Shown piece by piece: positions 35,858-44,114 of a stretch of DNA of 64,000 nt. The stretch's first letter is position 1; the number at the start of each line of letters is the position of its first letter. The notes under the pieces were generated by a model, which saw only the letters and a program-made list of their open reading frames with translations, was not told the DNA's origin and made no database searches. This DNA comes from Mucilaginibacter gossypii. GTDB lineage: Bacteria; Bacteroidota; Bacteroidia; Sphingobacteriales; Sphingobacteriaceae. The position numbers and the translations under genes were made by a program. The stretch lies in NCBI RefSeq assembly GCF_900100945.1, contig NZ_FNCG01000002.1, positions 62,001-126,000 on the forward strand, read 5' to 3'.

Positions 35858-36760
35858 ATGAAAGTTTTACAATTTACTATCCCGGTTCCGCACGATAAAA
35901 GTGTGATAGCAGAAAAGGTTAGCTTACCTTATCATTACCCCTACCTGCACCGTCATAAAGAAATTCAGCTCACGTGGATCCAGCAGGGTGAGGGTACTTT
36001 GATTGCAGGAAATAACATGCATGATTACTCTGCAGGCGATTTGTTTTTAATTGGTGCAAACCTGCCGCATGTGTTTAAAAGTAATCCCGAATACTTTGCG
36101 CCCAATGCGAACAAGCAAATAGAAGCGCTTACCATATTCTTTAACCCTGAAGGTGCGCTGGCACCGCTGTTTAATTTACCCGAGTTAAAGCCAAGCCTCA
36201 TATTTATGCAGCAGCACCAGCAGGGCTTCAAATTGCCTCATTCTGTTGTTGACAAAGTATCGCAGATCATGATCGCGCTGCAGAAAGCATCGGGGCCCGA
36301 TCAGTTGATCCAGTTTTTCCATCTGCTTAAGGGGCTCACCAATATCAAAAGCAAATTGGATCCTTTGTCAACCTATGGCAATTTACCGGGCATAACCGAA
36401 AACGAAGGGATCAGGATTGGTAATATCTACAACTACATCATGCAGCACTATAGTGAGCCCATTACACTTGAGGATGTTGCTAAGGTGGCCTACATGACGC
36501 CGGAGTCGTTTTGCAGATATTTCAAAAAGCATACTGGTCATACTTTTATTTCATTCCTGAACGAGATCAGGATCAACGAGGCCTGCAAAAAATTGATCGC
36601 CCATAAATTTGAAAGTATCAACACGGTGGCCTATAAATGCGGCTTCAAAAGTATCACCAACTTTAACCGGGTGTTCAAATGTGTCATAGGCAACTCGCCG
36701 CGAGGCTATCTCGACTCATACAACAACAATCTTATCAGCCTTAACAGGGCTGCAAGCTAA
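35858..36760 (+). CDS. AraC-family transcriptional regulator with N-terminal cupin domain
   Basis: 300 residues. The N-terminal half is a cupin sensor (HYPYLHRHKEIQLTW, GEGTLIAG, YSAGDLFLIGANLPHVF). The C-terminal about 100 residues carry two helix-turn-helix motifs: ITLEDVAKVAYMTPESFCRYFKK and FESINTVAYKCGFKSITNFN, then NSPRGYL, the AraC signature. It stands between the hydroxyproline catabolic genes and the DUF885-permease genes, so it is the likely local activator responding to hydroxyproline or a pathway intermediate. The ligand is not visible from sequence. Confidence 0.9.
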   Translation: MKVLQFTIPVPHDKSVIAEKVSLPYHYPYLHRHKEIQLTWIQQGEGTLIAGNNMHDYSAGDLFLIGANLPHVFKSNPEYFAPNANKQIEALTIFFNPEGALAPLFNLPELKPSLIFMQQHQQGFKLPHSVVDKVSQIMIALQKASGPDQLIQFFHLLKGLTNIKSKLDPLSTYGNLPGITENEGIRIGNIYNYIMQHYSEPITLEDVAKVAYMTPESFCRYFKKHTGHTFISFLNEIRINEACKKLIAHKFESINTVAYKCGFKSITNFNRVFKCVIGNSPRGYLDSYNNNLISLNRAAS

Positions 36761-36798
36761 TTGCTACTTAATTTTCTTTACCTCAAACCAAATATATC

Positions 36799-38598
36799 GT
36801 GCTTATTAATACTAAAACAACCATAAAAGGTTTAGCCCTTTATGCCCTTACTTTTGGTGTCCTGACTGCAAATGCACAAACTGCTCCATCCAGCAATTTG
36901 TATGAGCAAAGCAGCGAAGTAGCCGGTACCATAATCAGGTACGGGCAGGACATGAATGCCATCCACGATTTTTATTCGCCCTATAATGTTAATGACCGTG
37001 CTGAAGAACAGTACAAACAAGATGTCATTAATTCACCCGAGCAGCGCAAAAGGCTCATTGAAGTTGATAACGATTATCTGAAACAACTGGAGCAAACAGA
37101 TTTTAATGCCCTGAGCATATATGGCAAAGTTGATTATATCCTGCTGAAAAAGCGCATTAACTTTGATCTGAAAGATCTGAAAAAGGAAGAAGACCTTTAC
37201 AGCCAGGCAGCCAAATACATCTCGTTTGCCGATGAGATTTACGCGCTTGAACAAAAACGCCGCCGCGGAACATTTGTTGATGGCGAAAAGGTTGCAGGGG
37301 ATCTGAACAAGATCTTGAAAGAACTTAAAGCAGATACCACAGCGTATCGTAAACTTCCATCGGTGGATATGCCGGTGGCTAAAGTAACCAAAGCTGCTTT
37401 ATTGGGTTTGAAAGGCCGTTTAAAGGACTTTTTTGGTTTCTATAATAAATACGATCCTTCGTTTACCTGGTGGGTACCTGAACCTTATAAAGCCGTTGAC
37501 AATGCGCTGGAAAGGTACAGCGAGTTAGCCATTAGTAAAGGAAAGCTGAACACCAGCCAAAAAAGCGATAGCAGCGGTATAAAAGGCGTACCTATTGGCA
37601 GGCAAGAGCTGATTAATCAGTTACAGGCCGAGATGATCCCTTACACGCCCGAAGAGCTTATTAAACTGGCTAACAAGGAGTTTGCCTGGTGCGATAAGGA
37701 AATGCTGAAAGCATCGCAGGAAATGGGTTTTGGCAGCGATTGGAAAAAGGCCCTCGAAAAAGTAAAAAACAGTTATGTGCCGGTAGGCCATCAGCCCGAA
37801 CTAATTGTTAAACTATATAATGATGCACTAAGCTTCATAAAAGAGCGCGATTTGATCACGATACCGCCATTGGCCGAGGAGACCTGGGGCATGGTGATGA
37901 TGTCGCCGCAAAGGCAGTTGGTTAACCCGTTTTTTACCGGTGGCAAGGAGATTAGTATCTCATACCCAACCAATACCATGCAGTATGACGACAGGCTGAT
38001 GAGCATGCGGGGCAACAACCCTTACTTTTCAAGGGGGACGGTGCAGCACGAATTGATTCCCGGTCATAACCTGCAGTATTTTATGAACAGCCGGTATAAA
38101 GCTTATCGCCAGGATTTCGGTACCCCGTTTGCAATTGAAGGCTGGGCTTTATACTGGGAGCTGTTGTTATACGACAAAGGCTTTGCCAAAACCCCCGAAG
38201 AACGTGTAGGCATGCTGTTTTGGCGTATGCACCGTTGTGCAAGGATCATCTTTTCGCTCAACTACCATTTAGGCAACTGGACACCTGAGCAATGCATCGA
38301 CTTTTTGGTTGACCGTGTTGGTCATGAACGCGCTAATGCCGAAGGCGAGGTAAGGCGCTCGTTTGAAGGCGGCTATAGTCCGCTTTACCAGGTAGCATAC
38401 CTGTTAGGTGGTTTGCAGTTGACAGAATTGAGAAAAGAACTGGTTGACAGTGGAAAAATGACCTATAAGCAATTCCACGATGCTGCCATTAAGGAAAATC
38501 TGATTCCTGTTGAGATGCTTCGGGCAACATTGACCAATCAAGCATTAACTAAAGACTTTACAACAAGCTGGAAGTTCTACGACTTCAGAGGCAAATAG
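36799..38598 (+). CDS. DUF885 family exported protein, putative metallopeptidase
   Basis: 599 residues with a GTG start and a signal peptide ending TANAQ. DUF885 proteins are helical and distantly related to M32-type carboxypeptidases. The core motif here is QHELIPGHNLQ, with His417, Glu418 and His423, followed by Glu447 in IEGWALYWE; these could form a zinc site resembling HExxH plus a distal Glu but with two extra residues between the histidines. The start is 38 bp after the AraC gene. Within a hydroxyproline-use locus next to an amino-acid permease and Pro-specific peptidases it may hydrolyse Hyp/Pro-containing peptides in the periplasm. No direct evidence for this substrate is visible. 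Confidence 0.85.
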   Translation: MLINTKTTIKGLALYALTFGVLTANAQTAPSSNLYEQSSEVAGTIIRYGQDMNAIHDFYSPYNVNDRAEEQYKQDVINSPEQRKRLIEVDNDYLKQLEQTDFNALSIYGKVDYILLKKRINFDLKDLKKEEDLYSQAAKYISFADEIYALEQKRRRGTFVDGEKVAGDLNKILKELKADTTAYRKLPSVDMPVAKVTKAALLGLKGRLKDFFGFYNKYDPSFTWWVPEPYKAVDNALERYSELAISKGKLNTSQKSDSSGIKGVPIGRQELINQLQAEMIPYTPEELIKLANKEFAWCDKEMLKASQEMGFGSDWKKALEKVKNSYVPVGHQPELIVKLYNDALSFIKERDLITIPPLAEETWGMVMMSPQRQLVNPFFTGGKEISISYPTNTMQYDDRLMSMRGNNPYFSRGTVQHELIPGHNLQYFMNSRYKAYRQDFGTPFAIEGWALYWELLLYDKGFAKTPEERVGMLFWRMHRCARIIFSLNYHLGNWTPEQCIDFLVDRVGHERANAEGEVRRSFEGGYSPLYQVAYLLGGLQLTELRKELVDSGKMTYKQFHDAAIKENLIPVEMLRATLTNQALTKDFTTSWKFYDFRGK

Positions 38599-38620
38599 TT
38601 AATAAAACAGCATTAATGGT

Positions 38621-38655
38621 AAGCTTTAAGCTTTATGCTTTCAGCTTTTAGCTAA
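38621..38655 (+). repeat. AAGCTTT-type tandem heptamer repeat in the leader of the permease gene
   Basis: Imperfect tandem units of the form AAGCTTT/CAGCTTT/TAGCT end 8 bp before the permease start. The same kind of tract precedes the D-hydroxyproline dehydrogenase (34142-34176) and the GH43 gene (48462-48496). See the findings. Confidence 0.65.
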
Positions 38656-38662
38656 AAAAATT

Positions 38663-40096
38663 ATGGAGAACAGCACTTCTTTTAAGCCTTCGTTGCGGTT
38701 GATGGATGCCACCATGCTGGTGGCGGGCAGTATGATTGGCTCCGGTATTTTTATTGTGAGCGCGGATATTACCCGCAATGTGGGCAGCGCAGGCTGGCTG
38801 CTATTTGTGTGGCTTATTACCGGTTTTATGACCCTCACTGCTGCCCTAAGTTACGGCGAATTAAGCGCCATGTTTCCAAGGGCAGGAGGGCAGTATGTTT
38901 ACCTGAAGGAAGCTTACAGCCCTTTGGTGGGCTTTTTATACGGATGGAGCTTTTTTACGGTGATCCAAACAGCTACTATTGCGGCCGTGGGTGTAGCCTT
39001 CGCCAAGTTTACAGCTTACCTCATTCCGCAATTAAGTGAAAGCATCGTTGCTATTGATTTTGGTTTTGTCACCATATCCCCGGCTCAACTGCTTTCCATC
39101 CTGGTGATTGTATTTTTAACTTATATCAATACCCGCGGGGTAAACAGCGGTAAAATAGTACAAACCATTTTTACCATGGCTAAGCTGCTGAGTTTGCTGG
39201 GCTTAATTGTGTTTGGATTATTCTCATTGAAAGCTTCGGTATGGAACGAGAACTGGAAAAATGCCTGGAGCATGCATAGCCTCAGCGCAAATGGTTCTAT
39301 CGCTTCGTACACCACCATTGCTGCCCTGGGTGCAATAGCATCGGCTATGGTGGGCTCCATATTCAGCAGCGATTCCTGGAATAACGTAACTTTTATTGCC
39401 GGTGAAATTAAAAACCCTAAAAGGAATATCGGTTTAAGTTTGGCGCTGGGTACCCTGATTGTGACAGTGATTTATATATTAACCAATGTGATGTATACCG
39501 GCGTGCTTTCCCTGCATGACATTGCCAGCGCCGATAAGGACAGGGTAGGTGTAGTTGCATCACAGCATATTTTTGGCAGTTCGGGTACTGTGATCATTGC
39601 GCTGCTCATCATGGTCTCAACCTTTGGCTGTAATAACGGGCTTATCATGTCGGGTGCAAGGGTTTATTACTCTATGGCTAAGGACGGGCTTTTCTTCAAA
39701 AAAGTGGGGACGCTTAATAAAAACTCGGTACCGGGTTTTGGTTTGTGGTTGCAATGTGTGTTTGCGTGTCTTTGGAGCCTGAGTGGTAAATATGGCGATC
39801 TGCTGGATATGATTTCCTTTGTGGTAGTAGTTTTTTATGTGCTTACCATCATCGGGATCTTTATCCTCCGAAAAAAAATGCCCAATGCCGAGCGGCCTTA
39901 CAAAGCTTTCGGCTACCCGGTACTGCCGGTTATTTATATCATTATGGGCATTGCTTTTTGCCTGTTATTGATTAAATATAAACCTGCTTATACGTACCCT
40001 GGCTTAATCATTACTTTAACGGGCATCCCAGTTTACTACCTGATAGGCGGCAGCAAGCAACGCAAAAGCGCCGAACTCCCGGTTGAAAGTTTGTAG
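38663..40096 (+). CDS. APC-superfamily amino acid permease
   Basis: 477 residues with about twelve membrane spans. The first span carries the APC substrate-binding signature GSMIGSGIFIVSADI, and the first loop has LSYGELSAMFPRAGGQYVYLKEAY, both typical of amino acid-polyamine-organocation carriers. It is located between the DUF885 gene and the GH27 gene, 25 bp before the latter. In context it would import proline, hydroxyproline or another released amino acid across the inner membrane, but the specificity cannot be read from the sequence. Confidence 0.92.
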   Translation: MENSTSFKPSLRLMDATMLVAGSMIGSGIFIVSADITRNVGSAGWLLFVWLITGFMTLTAALSYGELSAMFPRAGGQYVYLKEAYSPLVGFLYGWSFFTVIQTATIAAVGVAFAKFTAYLIPQLSESIVAIDFGFVTISPAQLLSILVIVFLTYINTRGVNSGKIVQTIFTMAKLLSLLGLIVFGLFSLKASVWNENWKNAWSMHSLSANGSIASYTTIAALGAIASAMVGSIFSSDSWNNVTFIAGEIKNPKRNIGLSLALGTLIVTVIYILTNVMYTGVLSLHDIASADKDRVGVVASQHIFGSSGTVIIALLIMVSTFGCNNGLIMSGARVYYSMAKDGLFFKKVGTLNKNSVPGFGLWLQCVFACLWSLSGKYGDLLDMISFVVVVFYVLTIIGIFILRKKMPNAERPYKAFGYPVLPVIYIIMGIAFCLLLIKYKPAYTYPGLIITLTGIPVYYLIGGSKQRKSAELPVESL

Positions 40097-40121
40097 ACCG
40101 GGACATTCATTATATCAATTC

Positions 40122-42344
40122 ATGAAAAAGATCTTATCGCTGCTATGGCTTTTAACTATCGCCATAGCAGCTTTCGCTCAAAACGGAAATTTTATTAAGC
40201 TGGGCACTGCAAAATTCTCTACCGGGAATGATGCTGCCTGGAAAGACGCTGCTTTCAACGATACGCAGTGGAAAAGTATCAAAGTTGGCGATGTATGGCA
40301 GGAGCAGGGCTACCCGGATTATCATGGCTTTGCCTGGTACCGCATCCATGTAGTTATCCCATCTTCATTAAAAAAGCAAGCAGTTTGGGGCGATAGTTTG
40401 CGGGTGTTTCTTGCGCATGTTAATGATGTTGATGAAACTTATTTTAACGGCAAACTGATTGGTAAAACGGGTGCATTTCCTGAAGATAAAGGCGGTTATA
40501 TAAGCAAGTGGCCTGCCGTACGCAATTATTGCGTTGCAGCAAATGATCCGGCCATTAAATGGGACGGAGAAAATATCATCGCCATAAAAGTGTATGATGG
40601 CGGCGGCTCGGGCGGTATTTTTATGGGAGCTCCTTATATTGATATGCTGGAAAAATTTGATGGCATCGTTTTTACCCAAGCCGATATCAGCTTTCTACCC
40701 AACGCGCAGTCTGTCCGGAAATTAACTGTAGGCAATAGCTTTAAAAGTAATATCAGTGGTAAGTTTCATTACAGGATAGTTGACGAAGTGACCGAAAAGA
40801 CAATCGCCGAAAAAACAATAGCTGCTAACCTTCCATCTCTGGGCAAAGAAACTTATACGCTTACCTTTCCGCACCGCGAAGGCATTAAACTGTTTTACGA
40901 GTTTACCGAAGCGGCATCGGGCAAAACCAAAACCTTTGCCGAAATAGCGCCGTATTTGCTTACTCCTAAAGCATCTTTAAAGCCAATGATTAATGGCGCT
41001 TCAGTTTTAGGCGTTCATCCCGGCTCACCGGTACTTTATAAAATTGCTGCAAGCGGACAACAGCCCTTGAAATATATGGTTAAGAATTTGCCTCAAGGTT
41101 TAGTACTTGATAATAAAACAGGCATTATAACAGGAACTGCACCTGAAGCAGGTGATTACAATGTATCAGTTTCCGTAAGCAATACTTTAGGAAAAAGCGA
41201 ACGAACGCTAACTATTAAATCGGGTAAGTTATTAGCGCTTACCCCGCCCATGGGCTGGAACAGCTGGAATTGCTGGGGATTAAATGTGAGCGACGAAAAG
41301 GTAAGGCTTTCGGCTAAAGCTATGGTTGATAAAGGTCTTACTGATTATGGTTGGAATTTTATTAATGTGGATGATGGCTGGCAGGCACCCGCAAGGCTAC
41401 AAAACGGAGAAATAGCCGCGAACGAAAAGTTTCCGGATATGAAAGTACTTGGCGCACACCTGCATCAACAGGGATTAAAATTTGGCATTTATTCATCGCC
41501 GGGTGCTAAAACCTGTGGTGGTTACCTGGGCTCGTTAGGGTATGAAGGGCAGGATGCTACCACTTACTTTAACTGGGGCGTTGATTATTTAAAATACGAC
41601 CTGTGCAGCTACTCAGACCAAACGGCAGGTGATACCACATTATTCGCCCAGCAAAAGCCATATATGGTCATGCGCGATGAATTGGCAAAGCAACCACGGG
41701 ATATTATTTACAGCATTTGCCAGTACGGTATCAAAGATGTTTGGAAGTGGGGCGCAAAAATGAATGGCAACCTATGGCGTACAACCGAGGATATTACCGA
41801 TACATGGGAAAGCTTGTACGGCATCGGCTTCAGTCAAACCAATAATGCAGCCTATGCCAGACCGGGAGGCTGGAACGACCCGGATATGCTTATTTTGGGC
41901 AGGGTAGGCTGGGGCGAAAATCTTCACCAAACTAATCTAACGCCTTATGAGCAATATACCCACATGAGCTTATGGAGCCTTTTATCGGCACCCCTGCTTA
42001 TTGGCTGTGATATGGATAAGCTTGATGAGTTTACCCTCAACCTGTTAAAAAATCGGGAGGTAATTGCCATTGATCAGGATGTGGCAGGCAAGCAAGCCGT
42101 ACGCATGATTAACGATAAGCAGATCCAGGTTTGGGTTAAGAAACTGGCAGATGGGAGTAAGGCTGTAGGTATTTTTAATCTTAGAAAAAAATACACGAAG
42201 TATACGCTTGATCTTAACAGCATTCATGTAGGCAGGGTTAAAGTAGTGCGGGATATCTGGCAGCAAAAAGATATCGCAAAAAATGTTGCTGCTGTTTCCT
42301 GTAATATCCCGCCACACGGGGTAAGGTTTTATAAATTGATGTAA
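40122..42344 (+). CDS. GH27-family glycoside hydrolase (alpha-galactosidase or beta-L-arabinopyranosidase) with N-terminal accessory domains
   Basis: 740 residues from the ATG at 40122, giving a signal peptide ending AAFAQ. The N-terminal about 190 residues form a galactose-binding-like jelly roll (FNDTQWKSIKVGDVWQEQG). An Ig-like putative cadherin-type domain follows (PLKYMVKNLPQGLVLDNKTG). The GH27 barrel runs from about residue 375 (LTPPMGWNSWNCWG, VDDGWQ), with nucleophile Asp493 in LKYDLCSY and acid/base Asp586 in GGWNDPDML. GH27 removes alpha-galactose or, in some members, beta-L-arabinopyranose as found on arabinogalactan proteins. Its place inside the hydroxyproline locus, 25 bp after the permease, favours a plant glycoprotein substrate. 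Confidence 0.92.
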   Translation: MKKILSLLWLLTIAIAAFAQNGNFIKLGTAKFSTGNDAAWKDAAFNDTQWKSIKVGDVWQEQGYPDYHGFAWYRIHVVIPSSLKKQAVWGDSLRVFLAHVNDVDETYFNGKLIGKTGAFPEDKGGYISKWPAVRNYCVAANDPAIKWDGENIIAIKVYDGGGSGGIFMGAPYIDMLEKFDGIVFTQADISFLPNAQSVRKLTVGNSFKSNISGKFHYRIVDEVTEKTIAEKTIAANLPSLGKETYTLTFPHREGIKLFYEFTEAASGKTKTFAEIAPYLLTPKASLKPMINGASVLGVHPGSPVLYKIAASGQQPLKYMVKNLPQGLVLDNKTGIITGTAPEAGDYNVSVSVSNTLGKSERTLTIKSGKLLALTPPMGWNSWNCWGLNVSDEKVRLSAKAMVDKGLTDYGWNFINVDDGWQAPARLQNGEIAANEKFPDMKVLGAHLHQQGLKFGIYSSPGAKTCGGYLGSLGYEGQDATTYFNWGVDYLKYDLCSYSDQTAGDTTLFAQQKPYMVMRDELAKQPRDIIYSICQYGIKDVWKWGAKMNGNLWRTTEDITDTWESLYGIGFSQTNNAAYARPGGWNDPDMLILGRVGWGENLHQTNLTPYEQYTHMSLWSLLSAPLLIGCDMDKLDEFTLNLLKNREVIAIDQDVAGKQAVRMINDKQIQVWVKKLADGSKAVGIFNLRKKYTKYTLDLNSIHVGRVKVVRDIWQQKDIAKNVAAVSCNIPPHGVRFYKLM

Positions 42345-42481
42345 ACAAGACTATTACCTGCTTGTTGAATACGGGATGTCTTGACCGTTTTTTAATCTAT
42401 TTTGAGGATGTGTTGGGTAAATAAGATAAAATCCTGCTATAACTGGTTAGAAATCTTCAGTACATATCATAAAAGGTTAAA

Positions 42482-42489
42482 TATATTTG
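42482..42489 (+). promoter_or_regulatory. Candidate -7 promoter element upstream of aldehyde dehydrogenase
   Basis: TATATTTG matches the Bacteroidota -7 consensus TAnnTTTG, 50 bp before the start codon of the gene at 42540. No good TTG -33 element sits at the expected distance, so the call is tentative. Confidence 0.35.
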
Positions 42490-42539
42490 CTTGCGCAAAA
42501 TAATGGCGTAAGCCCTCGTTTTTTACTAAAATATCTGCC

Positions 42540-44024
42540 ATGGCTAACAACTTTAAAGAAGAAAGCACCAAAGAAATAAATATCATTATGCAGCAATCGC
42601 AAAGCGCGTTTGAGGCTTACCAAAAAACAAGTGCCGAACAAAAGGCCCTGTTTTTAGAAGCTATTGCTGATGAAATAGAAGCAGTAGGCGATGCCCTACT
42701 GCAAAAAGCAGCTGAAGAAACTAACCTCCCGTTACCGCGTTTAAGCGGAGAACGTGCCCGTACCACCGGTCAGCTGCGTATGTTTGCAGGGATGCTGCGC
42801 GAAGGTAGCTGGGTTGAGGCCAGTATTGATACCGCTTTGCCCGACAGGAAACCGTTACCGCGTCCTGATCTCCGCAAAATGCTTGTCCCGCTGGGACCGG
42901 TTGTTGTTTTTGGCGCAAGCAATTTCCCATTTGCGTATTCAACCGCAGGTGGCGATACTGCAAGTGCTTTGGGTGCAGGCTGTTCGGTAGTAGTAAAAGC
43001 ACACCCTGCCCATGCCGAAACTTCTGAAATGGTTTATCAGGCTATCAAAAAAGCTATTGTAAGCAGCAATATGCCTGAGCATGTTTTTCAACATGTACAT
43101 GGTACATCCTTTGAAAGCGGTAAAGCATTGGTTCAGGCAGATGATACCGCTGCAGTTGGCTTCACCGGTTCAACTGTTGGCGGTTTAGCCCTGCTGCAAT
43201 ATTCGTCAGAGCGTAAAAAGCCTATCCCTGTATTTTCAGAAATGGGCAGCATAAACCCGGTTATATTTTTGCCGGATACTTTAAATGAAAACGCTGCTGA
43301 TTTGGCCGTACAATATGCAGGTTCCATTACTTTAGGTGTTGGTCAGTTTTGTACCAATCCGGGCTTAATGCTTGCTATTGAAGGTGAAGGTCTTGATAAT
43401 TTCTATAAACTTTTGGGTAATGGTATTGAAGCTATTAAACCAGCCAAAATGTTGCATGCCGGCATCCATTCGGCTTATGAGAAAAAGAGCCATGCGGCTT
43501 TGGAACAGGAAGGTATAACAAGTGTGGTAAAATCAGCTACCGAAGCTGTTGACATTGAAGCTCAACCAACCATCGCCCTGGTAAATGCCGAAACTTTCCT
43601 TGAAAACCACCTGTTACATGAGGAGGTGTTCGGCCCATACTCATTAATGGTAAGCTGTAAAGACGAGCAGGAACTAATCAACGTTTTAAAATCGGTATCG
43701 GGACAACTCACTACTACAGTAATGGGTACCGACGAGGATTTTGCGGGCCATTCAAACCTGTTGCAATTATTGCCGACCATAGCAGGCAGGGTATTGTTTA
43801 ACGGCGTACCAACAGGTGTTGAAGTTTGTGCCAGTATGGTGCATGGCGGCCCGTTCCCGGCCACTACCGATAGTCGTTTTACAGCAGTAGGCATTAATGC
43901 CGCTAAAAGGTGGGTGCGCCCGGTTTGTTACCAAAACTGCCCGGATTCATTATTGCCTTTAGCCTTACAACAGGCCAACCCAACCAACATCTGGCGCTTG
44001 TTTGATGGCGAATGGAAGAAATAG
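42540..44024 (+). CDS. Alpha-ketoglutarate semialdehyde (2,5-dioxovalerate) dehydrogenase
   Basis: 494 residues, aldehyde dehydrogenase superfamily. It would oxidise alpha-ketoglutarate semialdehyde to 2-oxoglutarate with NAD(P)+, the last step of hydroxyproline catabolism. Visible: LVPLGPVVVFGASNFPFAYSTAGGDTASALGAG, VVVKAHPAHAETS, VGFTGSTVGG, catalytic Glu234 in FSEMGSINPV and nucleophile Cys271 in GQFCTNPG. FPFAYSTAGGDTASA is typical of the KGSADH branch. KGSADH also serves pentose and glucarate routes, so alone it would not prove the pathway; the other hydroxyproline genes supply that. Confidence 0.9.
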   Translation: MANNFKEESTKEINIIMQQSQSAFEAYQKTSAEQKALFLEAIADEIEAVGDALLQKAAEETNLPLPRLSGERARTTGQLRMFAGMLREGSWVEASIDTALPDRKPLPRPDLRKMLVPLGPVVVFGASNFPFAYSTAGGDTASALGAGCSVVVKAHPAHAETSEMVYQAIKKAIVSSNMPEHVFQHVHGTSFESGKALVQADDTAAVGFTGSTVGGLALLQYSSERKKPIPVFSEMGSINPVIFLPDTLNENAADLAVQYAGSITLGVGQFCTNPGLMLAIEGEGLDNFYKLLGNGIEAIKPAKMLHAGIHSAYEKKSHAALEQEGITSVVKSATEAVDIEAQPTIALVNAETFLENHLLHEEVFGPYSLMVSCKDEQELINVLKSVSGQLTTTVMGTDEDFAGHSNLLQLLPTIAGRVLFNGVPTGVEVCASMVHGGPFPATTDSRFTAVGINAAKRWVRPVCYQNCPDSLLPLALQQANPTNIWRLFDGEWKK

Positions 44025-44070
44025 TGAGCCGTTAATCATCATCAGATAATCAAATTTAAATTATACTTGC

Positions 44071-44105
44071 ACATGCCGGTTCCTCAACAGAGCCGGCATG
44101 TTTAA
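44071..44105 (+). terminator. Hairpin between aldehyde dehydrogenase and aminopeptidase P genes
   Basis: A 12-bp stem ACATGCCGGTTC/GAGCCGGCATGT (one G-U pair) with a 7-nt loop, then TTTAATTTT. It resembles a terminator but lies only 10 bp before the next start codon, so an attenuating leader is also possible. Confidence 0.6.
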
Positions 44106-44114
44106 TTTTGCATT

